From contig JACQCT010000033.1 of the NCBI GenBank assembly GCA_016201435.1, forward strand, positions 1 to 41,617: 41,617 nucleotides of DNA. Reading direction: 5' to 3'. Shown here one piece after another: positions 15,681 to 23,820 of the stretch (position 1 is the first letter of the stretch; each line of letters starts with the position of its first letter). The DNA comes from Nitrososphaerota archaeon. GTDB taxonomy: Archaea; Thermoproteota; Nitrososphaeria; Nitrososphaerales; Nitrosopumilaceae. The translations under genes were made by a program, and so were the position numbers. A model generated the notes under the pieces. The model was not told the origin of the DNA, ran no database searches, and saw only the letters and a list, made by a program, of their open reading frames with translations.

Positions 15681-16205
15681 TTAAACTAATTTTTTCTTCA
15701 TATTATATGCCAAAACTGCACAAATTGTTTTAGAATCAACAATCTTTCCGGACAAAATCATTTTTACTACTTTTTTAAAATCAATTTTTACTACTGATAG
15801 TATTTCATCTTCATCTAGTTTTAGTTTATCTGATTTTTTAATTCCGGACGCAATAAAGCAGTGGATGACTTCGGTATTGTATCCTATTGATGGATAATAC
15901 TTTATCAGAGAAATCATCTTTTTTGCCTCATAACCTGTCTCTTCCTTTAATTCCCTAAAGGCGCATTTTCGTGGATTTTCTCCTTTGTTACACGTTCCTG
16001 CAGGAATCTCTAATACATAACCAAGTGGAAAACGATGCTGTTTTACTAAAATCACCTTACCTTTTTCAATTGCAAGCATTGCCGCAGCACCTCTGTGCTC
16101 AATGACTTCTCGATGCACTTTACGCTTGTTTATTGAAATATCATAAAGACTCAATGACAGAACTTTACCATCGTAGATTTTCTTCTTCATGATAGGTACT
16201 AACAT
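15681..16205 (-). CDS. NUDIX hydrolase (ADP-ribose pyrophosphatase type)
   Basis: A 174-residue enzyme with a complete Nudix box, G-x5-E-x7-REL-x-EE-x-G-Y, within GTCNKGENPRKCAFRELKEE. The preceding LVKQHRFPLGYVLEIPAG is typical of ADP-ribose or ADP-sugar pyrophosphatases, as is the proline-containing SLIKYYPSIGY after the box. It hydrolyses a nucleoside diphosphate linked to another group, probably ADP-ribose. Two starts are possible: ATG 16205 or ATG 16190 (MKKKIYDG); homologue-like sequence begins at the second. It lies 14 bp after the Lrp-type gene on the same strand. Confidence 0.88.
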   Translation of the reverse strand: MLVPIMKKKIYDGKVLSLSLYDISINKRKVHREVIEHRGAAAMLAIEKGKVILVKQHRFPLGYVLEIPAGTCNKGENPRKCAFRELKEETGYEAKKMISLIKYYPSIGYNTEVIHCFIASGIKKSDKLKLDEDEILSVVKIDFKKVVKMILSGKIVDSKTICAVLAYNMKKKLV

Positions 16206-16219
16206 GAGTCTAAAATCAA

Positions 16220-17125
16220 TTATGAATGTATCTGATATGAAAGATGAAGTCTTTTTGAAGTTTTTACCTCTTTGATACTATCCATTACCCATTTTTGTGG
16301 AAATGAGATCTTCTTTGGTATGAACAGATCCACAGAATGCACTCCTCCTATTTTTTGTACCAATTGAGTCAGCTCATCAAGCTTGAAAATATTGTCACTA
16401 TAAAAAAATAATACAATCTGATTCATGTTCACAAAGGGTTTTTGCAAAAATGCCTTGCCAAATTCTTTTTCTAGATTTTGAAGTGTTTTTTTAACATTAC
16501 CTTCTACCCCAACAAGAATTGCAAATGGAATGTATCCTATCATTTCTTTAGGATTATACAATAGTGTAAACTGTATTGCTTCGTCATTTTGTAACTTATC
16601 AAGAGAACGCGTCACAGTTTTTGTAGAAAGATTAGCTAGCTTGGCAATATCTTCAATTTTTAATCTGGGATCTCGTAAAAGTATTTCTATAATTTCAAGA
16701 TCAGTCTTTGTCAAATCAGATCTTATGCCAGGATTTTTTGCTTCAAAAATTGCTAATACTCTAACACCTTGCAATATTTTTTTTGCAAGTTCCATTTTTT
16801 GATTAGGATCTCCTTTTACAACCATGCTACAAACAGTCACACTTCCAACACATGGAACTACAAAAAATGGTTCTCCAATTAACTTGACTTGATCTAAAAT
16901 GTATTGCAAATCCGTTCCTGTTACAACAAAATAGAGAACACTATATCCTAAAACTGGTGGTTCTATTTTTAAGGCAAACTCTTCAATAATTTTTCTATCT
17001 AACATTTTTTGAATTCTTGATTTTACAGCTCCACCAGATATGCCCACATTATTTCCAATTTGCCTGTCTGGCATTCGGCAATTGTTCAGTAGATGTGAAA
17101 GAATATGTATGTCAATTTTGTCCAT
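16220..17125 (-). CDS. Tandem-HTH Lrp/AsnC-family transcriptional regulator
   Basis: A 301-residue protein with two AsnC-type helix-turn-helix halves. The first is at about 2-50 (DIHILSHLLNNCRMPDRQIG, then ISGGAVKSRIQKM). The second is at about 138-190 (TKTDLEIIEILLRDPRLKIE, then LSTKTVTRSLDKL). Each is followed by a ~80-residue alpha/beta segment in the RAM position, so the protein looks like an internal duplication of an Lrp unit. A TATA-like element CTTTATACT on this strand (17151-17159) is about 27 nt before the ATG. The target genes are unknown; it is divergent from the ABC operon and may control it or the NUDIX gene. Confidence 0.8.
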   Translation of the reverse strand: MDKIDIHILSHLLNNCRMPDRQIGNNVGISGGAVKSRIQKMLDRKIIEEFALKIEPPVLGYSVLYFVVTGTDLQYILDQVKLIGEPFFVVPCVGSVTVCSMVVKGDPNQKMELAKKILQGVRVLAIFEAKNPGIRSDLTKTDLEIIEILLRDPRLKIEDIAKLANLSTKTVTRSLDKLQNDEAIQFTLLYNPKEMIGYIPFAILVGVEGNVKKTLQNLEKEFGKAFLQKPFVNMNQIVLFFYSDNIFKLDELTQLVQKIGGVHSVDLFIPKKISFPQKWVMDSIKEVKTSKRLHLSYQIHS

Positions 17126-17150
17126 ATGTGCTATTCTTATCCATATATTT

Positions 17151-17221
17151 AGTATAAAGCATACAACTTGAATATATAATTGTCGTATTTCTAATATGAA
17201 TTAAGTTAAAACGTTAAATAT
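17151..17221. promoter_or_regulatory. Divergent promoters for the tandem-HTH regulator and the ABC operon
   Basis: The minus-strand TATA-like element at 17151-17159 is about 27 nt before the regulator's ATG. The plus-strand TTAAATAT at 17214-17221 is centred 25 nt before the permease ATG at 17242. Both imply leaderless mRNAs. The AT-rich stretch between them could hold a shared operator. Confidence 0.45.
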
Positions 17222-17241
17222 CAGACTATTTTAATAGCTGT

Positions 17242-18435
17242 ATGGATTATAGGGCCAAGGTAGGCTTGCGTTTTATTACAAGACGTAAAGGTAGCCTGAT
17301 TGCTGCAAGTCTTGCTGTTTCAATTGCCATTTTGGTAGTACAGGTAAACTCTGTAATTTTCCAGGGTCTGTATAATGCAATTATACGTGATCAGATAAAC
17401 TACAGATTTGGACATGTCTATATCACAAGAAACGAGAATTTCATAACAAAATCAGATAAAATGTTGGTAAACTGGCTTGAAAGAATTCCATATGTGGAAG
17501 CTGCTGCGCCGCGGCTTGATTCTACCGCATCAATAAACGCAACAGGATCTGGACAAAAAGTTAGAGATTATGACGTTCCTGTAATTGGGGTAGATCCAGT
17601 TTTGGATGTACAAGCATCAACGATGTATACGACAGTTGGAGATGGACAGTATGTATCTTCAAGAAATTCTATTGTCCTTGGAGCTTTGGTAGCACGGGAT
17701 CTTGGAAATCCGCATGTAGGTGATAGTGTAAAATTAAAATTCAAAGATAGAAATGGTGTTGATCAACTAAGACGATTTACCGTAGTGGGAATTACGCAGA
17801 CTGCTGGTTCTGTTGGTCTTGATAATAGTGTTATAATGAACATTGATACTTTACGAGAAATATTGAGTAGACCACATGAAACACAATCAATCATGGTTAG
17901 GTTAAATGATCCAACAAAAGATCAAACAGTCAAAGATCTTTTTCTTAATGCATTTCCAACTCATTCAGACAACTTTAAAGCTCAAACAATTGAAGAATCT
18001 GCAGAGCAAACACTCAGTGGATTCAGATCAGGTATTGCATTAATTAATCTAGTTGGGTACTTTGGCATGATGTCTTCTGCTTTTGCTGTTGTAACCATAC
18101 AGATGATGCAAGTCACAAGTAAGACACGTGAAATTGGAATAATGAGAGCGATTGGTTCAAAAAGAAAAGACATTCTAATAATATTCATCTTCCAAGGAAT
18201 GGTAATTGGTGCTATAGGTGCCGGTCTTGGTACTGTTTTTGGTGTATCGTATACAGTTTATGCAAAAGAAACACACTTGACATTCCAAGGCAGCTTGGCC
18301 TTAGAGGTATCTTACAACTGGCTTGGGATATTACAGACAGACATTTTGGCATTTGTACTTGCTATAGTGGCATCAATTTATCCTGCCTACAAGGCAACGA
18401 AACTACAACCAGTGGAGGCCATGCGATTTGGCTGA
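17242..18435 (+). CDS. MacB/LolE-type ABC transporter permease
   Basis: A 397-residue FtsX/MacB-family permease. A first membrane helix at about 20-42 is followed by a ~220-residue external MacB-PCD-type domain (RDYDVPVIGVDP, VLGALVARDLGN) and three further helices near 260-285, 310-335 and 360-385. The cytoplasmic loop has the family motif TSKTREIGIMRAIGSKR, which couples to the ATPase. The protein ends EAMRFG, usual for the family. Such permeases act mechanically on envelope substrates rather than by a classic channel. The ATPase gene overlaps by 8 bp and a surface-protein gene follows, forming one three-gene system. Confidence 0.9.
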   Translation: MDYRAKVGLRFITRRKGSLIAASLAVSIAILVVQVNSVIFQGLYNAIIRDQINYRFGHVYITRNENFITKSDKMLVNWLERIPYVEAAAPRLDSTASINATGSGQKVRDYDVPVIGVDPVLDVQASTMYTTVGDGQYVSSRNSIVLGALVARDLGNPHVGDSVKLKFKDRNGVDQLRRFTVVGITQTAGSVGLDNSVIMNIDTLREILSRPHETQSIMVRLNDPTKDQTVKDLFLNAFPTHSDNFKAQTIEESAEQTLSGFRSGIALINLVGYFGMMSSAFAVVTIQMMQVTSKTREIGIMRAIGSKRKDILIIFIFQGMVIGAIGAGLGTVFGVSYTVYAKETHLTFQGSLALEVSYNWLGILQTDILAFVLAIVASIYPAYKATKLQPVEAMRFG

Positions 18436-19132
18436 TTCAGTTCTACAAGTACGTAATGTAGATAAGATATTTGGTGAAGGGGAAACTGCTGTCTATGCAT
18501 TAAAAAACGTGTCATTTTCCATAAAAAAAGGAGAATTCATTTTAATTGTGGGCAGCTCTGGCTCTGGCAAATCAACACTACTGAACATGATTGGACTTTT
18601 AGATAGACCCACAAATGGTCAAGTCTTCATAGATGGAATAGATCCTTCTAATCTAAATGATAACCAGATTTCATCATTTAGAAATTCCAAACTTGGATTC
18701 ATTTTTCAATTTTCGAATCTACTTTCAGATTTAACAGTCCTAGAAAATGTACTTCTTCCAAGACAAATACAAGGAACTGACGTAAAAGCAACTGAGGAAG
18801 CAAAAATACTGCTAAAGACAGTTGGCTTGGAAAGTCAGATGAATAAATATGCAAACAAAGTCTCTGGCGGTCAAGCACAAAGAGTAGCTATTTGCAGAGC
18901 TCTTATCAATAAACCAGCAATAGTTTTAGCTGATGAACCAACCGGAAACTTGGATTCTGTATCAGCACAGACAACTGTTCAGTTAATGAAGTCTCTTAAT
19001 AGAAAACTAGGACATACTTTCATAGTAGTAACACATGATCGTCCACAATTTGGTGACGTTGATAAAATAATTACAATCAAAGATGGTAGAATTGTCGATG
19101 ACGAGATGATGGAGGTTCCAACAGTAAATTGA
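18428..19132 (+). CDS. MacB/LolD-type ABC transporter ATPase
   Basis: A 234-residue ATPase. Walker A GSSGSGKST lies at about 42-50, the Q-loop at FIFQFSNLL, the signature VSGGQAQRV at about 145-153, Walker B IVLADEPTGNLDS at about 165-177 and the H-loop at VTHDRP. The EPTGNLDS form is typical of the LolD/MacB/FtsE group that pairs with FtsX-like permeases. Start is TTG at 18428 inside the end of the permease gene (8-bp overlap), so translation is probably coupled. Confidence 0.93.
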   Translation: MADSVLQVRNVDKIFGEGETAVYALKNVSFSIKKGEFILIVGSSGSGKSTLLNMIGLLDRPTNGQVFIDGIDPSNLNDNQISSFRNSKLGFIFQFSNLLSDLTVLENVLLPRQIQGTDVKATEEAKILLKTVGLESQMNKYANKVSGGQAQRVAICRALINKPAIVLADEPTGNLDSVSAQTTVQLMKSLNRKLGHTFIVVTHDRPQFGDVDKIITIKDGRIVDDEMMEVPTVN

Positions 19133-20781
19133 TCTACAAAACCATTGCTATAGCTATCATCTTTCTATTAGGACAAATAATAATCCCAAGCTATGCCAGT
19201 GCTCCCGAACATATTGCACCAGGAGTATCACCTTTTGAGCATGCATATAATGACATAAAATTCCTTGACGCATATTTTGGAACATCCTCAGGAAAAATTG
19301 AAGTGCAACCAGGCGACAAGAATGTACCATTTACCATAGTATTCTCAAATATAGGTTCAGAGGATATTGCTGGAATAAAGGGGCTGCTTAGTTTACCTGT
19401 TGGATTTTCTCCAGCTATTGCTAATGCTAATGCTAATCTAATAGAGGCAGACAACACTCAGGTTGCAACAAGCGGCTCATCTTTTTTCTTGACATTCTTT
19501 GTTAATGTTGATAAAAATACAAGTGTTAATTCCTATACTGGAACAGTTCAGGTAACCTATTCTAGAGTAAGAGAAAATGGAGCTCACACCAATTACTTTG
19601 ACTTTGACTTTAAGGTTCCAGGAAAAAGTGTTCTAAACATGAAAGCAGAAAATCAATTCATACAGCCTGCCTCAAACAACCAAATTACGGTTCAAGTCTC
19701 AAACGATGGTACTGCAAGCCTTAACAACGTAGACATTACACTCAATCCTCAATCAAATTCTACTATGGGTACATCTAATTTACAAAATGTAGTAATAAAT
19801 CAAAATCACTGGAACATAGGAACCGTTGCTGCCCAATCATCAAGTACATTTTCATTTAATATTTTTGTACCGCAGGATGTTACAGGTCAAACTTTGCACA
19901 TACCGTTGGATGTAACATACTTTGATGGACAGGGAAATCAAGTAACAACTTCTAGACTGGTAGATCTTATTGTAGGACCAGCAAGCTCAACGTTTGTTGT
20001 CAGACTCTCAACCCCTTCTTATATCATGATGGGAGTTATGCAAAATCTTACACTTGGACTAGAAAATCTCTCACCATCAAAAATCTCTGATATATCCATT
20101 ACACTTGTGCCAAGCTCTTCAGATCTGAAAATTCTACAAGATCCAAGGTGGTTCATAAACAACATAAATCCACTAGAGAGAACCATATTGAATATTCCTG
20201 TATTTGCTAATCAAAATATATCGAATCAAGCTGTCAACTTTGACGCTAACATCCAGTATACAAAGGATGGTTCCACGGTAATCGAAAAACAGAGCTTTGC
20301 CACATATATCAGACCAGTAATAGATATCTCAGTTTATGGAATAGATGTAATGAATATTGGTGGCAAGCAAAACATTATTGGAAATATTCTAAATCAAGGA
20401 AACATCAAAGGACAATTTGCTACTGTTACTATAGAACCAGTTGATAATTCAAAGATCAAAAAATCAGTTCAGTATATTGGAGATATAGATATTGATGCTC
20501 CAACCCCATTTAACATACCAATTGACTTTACAGGTAATCCGTCATTTGGGGAAAACAAGGTAGTTGTTGTTGTAACATACAAGGATTCGATTTTGCAACC
20601 ACATACGATAATACAAGAGAATATCATCACCTTAACAAATCCAACACCACAGACAAATGATACTTCTCAACTTCAACTCATTATTCTTGTCGCTATAGCT
20701 GCTGGAATAGGAGGCGTTGTATTCAAAATACGTAAGGCAAAACTTCCAATCACAAAGAAAGTAGCTGAAAATTCAAGCTAA
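19129..20781 (+). CDS. COG1361-like S-layer/envelope protein of the ABC operon
   Basis: A 550-residue exported protein with signal peptide at about 4-24 (ending SYASA), repeated Ig-like/CARDB-like beta domains (NIGSEDIAGIKGLLSL, VSNDGTASLNNVDITL, LENLSPSKISDISITL) and one C-terminal membrane helix at about 515-535 followed by lysine-rich residues. The pattern resembles archaeal COG1361 S-layer-related proteins, often found next to MacB-like transporters. Start is TTG overlapping the ATPase stop by 4 bp (TTGA). It is probably the extracytoplasmic partner of the transporter, playing the part of MacA-like adaptors elsewhere (inference). Confidence 0.75.
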   Translation: MIYKTIAIAIIFLLGQIIIPSYASAPEHIAPGVSPFEHAYNDIKFLDAYFGTSSGKIEVQPGDKNVPFTIVFSNIGSEDIAGIKGLLSLPVGFSPAIANANANLIEADNTQVATSGSSFFLTFFVNVDKNTSVNSYTGTVQVTYSRVRENGAHTNYFDFDFKVPGKSVLNMKAENQFIQPASNNQITVQVSNDGTASLNNVDITLNPQSNSTMGTSNLQNVVINQNHWNIGTVAAQSSSTFSFNIFVPQDVTGQTLHIPLDVTYFDGQGNQVTTSRLVDLIVGPASSTFVVRLSTPSYIMMGVMQNLTLGLENLSPSKISDISITLVPSSSDLKILQDPRWFINNINPLERTILNIPVFANQNISNQAVNFDANIQYTKDGSTVIEKQSFATYIRPVIDISVYGIDVMNIGGKQNIIGNILNQGNIKGQFATVTIEPVDNSKIKKSVQYIGDIDIDAPTPFNIPIDFTGNPSFGENKVVVVVTYKDSILQPHTIIQENIITLTNPTPQTNDTSQLQLIILVAIAAGIGGVVFKIRKAKLPITKKVAENSS

Positions 20782-20811
20782 AGTTATATTTAGTACAGGT
20801 GATTTTTGTTC

Positions 20812-21204
20812 ATGAATTGGGATGAAATTGAGGTCCCAAAAGAAATCAGACCTTTTATGCTTGGAGATGCTGAAGAAACAAAATTAGGAGAAAAAAATGG
20901 TGCGGATAAACAGTATAGATATGGTAATTTACACATACGAGAGTATCGCGATAAATATCTAGTTCATATGGATGAAATCGATCCACGCAAAGATCCACTT
21001 GGTCATCTTGTAGTAGATGCTCCGGAGGTCTTGATTGGTCTTGCATCGGCATTTTTTGGAGGAAAGCAAGTTGCATCACAAATATACAAAATACAAAAAA
21101 ATTCAAAGATTACAAAAGGTGCCTCATTGTTTGGAGGTCTTCTGGCATCAGTTGCGCTTGGCTATTTGGGATATTCTCTTACTAAAAAGATTAAAAATTT
21201 TTAG
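20812..21204 (+). CDS. Small membrane protein of unknown function, paired with the UbiB gene
   Basis: A 130-residue protein. The soluble N-terminal half is rich in charged residues (NWDEIEVPKEIRPFMLGD, IREYRDKYLVHMDEIDP). The C-terminal half has two weakly hydrophobic segments (LIGLASAFFGG and SLFGGLLASVALGYLGYSL). No family recognised. ATG at 20812 is preferred over TTG at 20806 because TATATTTA at about 20785-20792 sits the right distance upstream for a leaderless start. Its TAG stop overlaps the Shine-Dalgarno of the next gene, so the two are translationally linked and may work together at the membrane. Confidence 0.65.
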   Translation: MNWDEIEVPKEIRPFMLGDAEETKLGEKNGADKQYRYGNLHIREYRDKYLVHMDEIDPRKDPLGHLVVDAPEVLIGLASAFFGGKQVASQIYKIQKNSKITKGASLFGGLLASVALGYLGYSLTKKIKNF

Positions 21205-21210
21205 GAGGAG
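21203..21210 (+). promoter_or_regulatory. Strong Shine-Dalgarno that sets an ATT start
   Basis: AGGAGGAG, overlapping the TAG stop of the upstream gene, with a 6-nt spacer to ATT at 21217. It is one of the strongest Shine-Dalgarno matches seen here and sits at the distance expected for that ATT, not for the next TTG codons (21256 is 45 nt away). Confidence 0.7.
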
Positions 21211-21216
21211 TCTACC

Positions 21217-22770
21217 ATTTCAAAACTTAGAACAATAAAGATTTTTCTCAAACTCTTGCCGCTCATTTTGATTCTAAGAAAAGATAGAAGAGAGTGGGTT
21301 AGAAAAGAGGGCAAAAACATAAAAGTTGAAAGATATCAAAAAAACGCTCGCAAGGTTCTTAATACTTTTGTGTCACTAGGTCCTGTTTACATAAAACTGG
21401 GTCAATGGCTTTCTTCAAGAGCTGACATCTTACCTCAACCATATATGGAAGAACTTGCAAAACTTCAAGATGATGTACCAGCTGCTCCTTTTGATCAAGT
21501 AAAACCTATAATAGAAAAAGATCTTGGACCGCTAGAGCAAAACTTTGATTATGTCAATACTAATGTTGTTTATGGCGCTTCGCTTGGTCAAGTGTATCTT
21601 GCCAAGATTAAGGAAAAGGACGTAATTATAAAAGTAAGAAGACCAAACATTGACAAAATTGTAGAAGAAGACATTCGAGTTCTTAAAAAAATTATTCCTG
21701 TTGCAATGAAGTTTGTAGATCCCAATCTACGATATTCAGCAGAAGCAATGCTTGCACAATTCATAGAAACAATACATGAGGAAATGGATTATAGGATTGA
21801 ATCTCAAAATCTAAAAACAATTAAAAGAAATTTCCGTTCAGATCCTAAAGTAATAATTCCTTCTGTAATAGATGATCATTCTACAGAACACGTACTTACT
21901 ATGGAATACATTCCTGGAATAAAGATAACTAATGTAAAAGCACTTGATGAGATTGGGTTAGACAGAGCACAGCTTGTAATTAGAGTACACAAGGTATTTT
22001 TTACAATGCTTTTGCACCATAACATCTTTCATGCTGACCCCCATCCTGGCAACATATCTGTGGCTAATGACGGTTCTTTGATTCTGTATGATTTTGGAAT
22101 GGTAGGAAGACTAGATAATGAAACTCGTCTCAAACTAATCAGGCTGTATCTGTCCCTTGTTGAAAAAGATCCCCCACGAACTGTTAGTGCCATGGATGAG
22201 CTTGGAATGTTGCTTCCCGGTTACAACCGTTCTGTAATAGAAAAAGGAATTGCAATGTCAATTCAGGGAATGCATGGGACCAAAGTAGACAAAATGGAAG
22301 TAAAGGCTCTAATGGATCTTGCAAACAAAACAATGAGCAGGTTTCCATTTAAGCTTCCAAAGCATCTAGCACTTTACATGAGGATGGCATCTATACTTGA
22401 GGGAATTTATCATACTCACAAAGTCAATTTCAGATTCATCAATGTCTTACAAAATATTTTGGAGGAAGAAAATCTTATTAAAGATGCATATATTGAAGAG
22501 TTAAAAATTTCACTTGGCAAATTTGCAAAATCAATCAATGATGTAATTGCTATTGCACCTGAACTAAAACAATATCTTGAAGAAAAAAGATCTGCTCAAT
22601 ACCAACCAAAAAAATCATCTAGAAATATTTTGCTTTCCGGAAGTATACTTTCTGCAGCTGTATTTGTTGGCTCAACAATGCTTTATGGAAATAATCAACT
22701 TGTAGGGGAGATTGGAATGATTGGTTCCGTAGTTATAATTTTAGCAGCAGTTTTAATGCGAGAACACTAA
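21217..22770 (+). CDS. UbiB/ABC1-family atypical kinase, apparent ATT start
   Basis: A membrane-associated protein-kinase-like protein of the UbiB/ADCK family, linked to quinone or lipid metabolism. Motifs visible are the KxGQ motif (VYIKLGQWLSSRADILP), the alanine-rich nucleotide loop (VVYGASLGQVYLAKI), IKVRRP, the catalytic HADPHPGN and DFGM. Two C-terminal hydrophobic helices anchor it (FVGSTMLYG and GMIGSVVIILAAVLM). The first standard start codon is TTG at 21256. However, the frame is open back to ATT at 21217, giving an N-terminus (SKLRTIKIFLKLLPL) directly after a perfect Shine-Dalgarno. The ATT start gives 517 residues. Overlap of the Shine-Dalgarno with the previous stop codon supports this. 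Confidence 0.88.
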   Translation: MSKLRTIKIFLKLLPLILILRKDRREWVRKEGKNIKVERYQKNARKVLNTFVSLGPVYIKLGQWLSSRADILPQPYMEELAKLQDDVPAAPFDQVKPIIEKDLGPLEQNFDYVNTNVVYGASLGQVYLAKIKEKDVIIKVRRPNIDKIVEEDIRVLKKIIPVAMKFVDPNLRYSAEAMLAQFIETIHEEMDYRIESQNLKTIKRNFRSDPKVIIPSVIDDHSTEHVLTMEYIPGIKITNVKALDEIGLDRAQLVIRVHKVFFTMLLHHNIFHADPHPGNISVANDGSLILYDFGMVGRLDNETRLKLIRLYLSLVEKDPPRTVSAMDELGMLLPGYNRSVIEKGIAMSIQGMHGTKVDKMEVKALMDLANKTMSRFPFKLPKHLALYMRMASILEGIYHTHKVNFRFINVLQNILEEENLIKDAYIEELKISLGKFAKSINDVIAIAPELKQYLEEKRSAQYQPKKSSRNILLSGSILSAAVFVGSTMLYGNNQLVGEIGMIGSVVIILAAVLMREH

Positions 22771-22771
22771 T

Positions 22772-23155
22772 CTATTCTATTGCAATATCTTTACCATGTT
22801 TTACTGGAATCTTTAGAGTAAGAACACCATTGTGGTATTTTGCAGAACCCTCAAGATCTTCGCCTTCATTTACATCAACTGGAAGTCGAATTTTTTTATC
22901 AATTGCATGTGGTCTTTGATGCCAGATTACTGTTCCATCATGGTCTGTCTCTCGTGTTGCATTAATTGAAAGAATATTTCCGCGTATTCTTAATTTAATA
23001 TCCTTTTTGTCAAAGCCTGGAAGATCAATAGTTACTATGATGTTATCATTTTCAAGCTGTACATCTATTGGTGGAAGTACAAACTCATAAAACTCTCTTG
23101 ATTTGTTGCCTATTTCTTTCATGACTTCTTTTGCCATATAACGTACCAAGCCCAT
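22772..23155 (-). CDS. Hsp20 small heat-shock protein
   Basis: A 127-residue alpha-crystallin-domain chaperone that binds unfolding proteins. The domain runs from about 28 (PPIDVQLENDNIIVTIDLPG) through KKDIKLRIRGNILSI to the family's closing motif NGVLTLKIP near 111-119. A C-terminal IAIE serves as the I-x-I oligomerisation motif. A TATA-like TTTATAAC on this strand (23180-23187) lies 28 nt before the ATG. The gene is divergent from tmk and ends 2 bp from the UbiB-family gene, tail to tail. Confidence 0.92.
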   Translation of the reverse strand: MGLVRYMAKEVMKEIGNKSREFYEFVLPPIDVQLENDNIIVTIDLPGFDKKDIKLRIRGNILSINATRETDHDGTVIWHQRPHAIDKKIRLPVDVNEGEDLEGSAKYHNGVLTLKIPVKHGKDIAIE

Positions 23156-23179
23156 TTTGATATAATAAAGTCTTTTTTA

Positions 23180-23212
23180 GTTATAAACCTTATAGTATAT
23201 TCACAATTTATC
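23180..23212. promoter_or_regulatory. Divergent promoters of hsp20 and tmk
   Basis: TTATAAAC at 23181-23188 (minus-strand TATA for hsp20) and AATTTATC at 23205-23212 (plus-strand TATA for tmk) each sit 27-29 nt before their start codons. Between them is TATAGTATAT. The two promoters share about 30 bp, so binding at one may affect the other. Confidence 0.5.
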
Positions 23213-23237
23213 TACTTCCAAATTTAATTACAATCAA

Positions 23238-23816
23238 ATGATTATAGTTATTGAAGGGTTTGATCAAGCAGGAAAAAGAACTCAATCCGAACTTTTAGCG
23301 AAATTTTTGAAAGCAAGAAAACTGAAATATAAAATTTTTAGCTTCCCTGATTATACCACACCAATAGGAAAAGAAATCAAATACTATCTGAGTGGAAAAC
23401 GAAAATTTCCTCCACAGGTAATACATTGTTTACTAGCTGCTAACAGATGGGAAAAATTAAAAGAAATACAAGAAGCTCTGTCAAAAAATTATATTCTGAT
23501 AATGAACAGATATTATCAATCTAATCTAGTTTATGGTACGGTAAATGGTCAAGATCTAAAATGGCTTTCAAATCTTGACGCCGGTCTTCCAAAAGAAAAC
23601 ATTGTAATTCTTCTTGATGTAAAATCAAAAGATTCATTTTCACGTAAAAAAACCCGACGTGATAAATTTGAAAAGAACAAAGAATTTGCACAAAAAATAA
23701 TTCATACTTATCGAACATTAGGAAAAAAATTTGGATGGAAAATGGTAAATGCTTCACAAACTCAAGAACAAATACACAAAGCTGTCAAGGAAATAACTCT
23801 GAGATATATAAAATAA
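23238..23816 (+). CDS. tmk: Thymidylate kinase
   Basis: A 192-residue dTMP kinase. The P-loop GFDQAGKRTQ lies at residues 7-16, of the archaeal form with Q and R in place of the more usual GAGKST. The DR(Y/H)-type motif appears as MNRYYQSN and the sugar-binding stretch as FSFPDYTTPIG. The lid region is short (SFSRKKTRRDKFE). It produces dTDP for DNA synthesis. Start ATG 23238 follows a TATA box at leaderless distance. It is the first gene of a three-gene nucleotide-related operon with the HD phosphohydrolase and UMP kinase. Confidence 0.88.
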   Translation: MIIVIEGFDQAGKRTQSELLAKFLKARKLKYKIFSFPDYTTPIGKEIKYYLSGKRKFPPQVIHCLLAANRWEKLKEIQEALSKNYILIMNRYYQSNLVYGTVNGQDLKWLSNLDAGLPKENIVILLDVKSKDSFSRKKTRRDKFEKNKEFAQKIIHTYRTLGKKFGWKMVNASQTQEQIHKAVKEITLRYIK

Positions 23817-23820
23817 AAAA

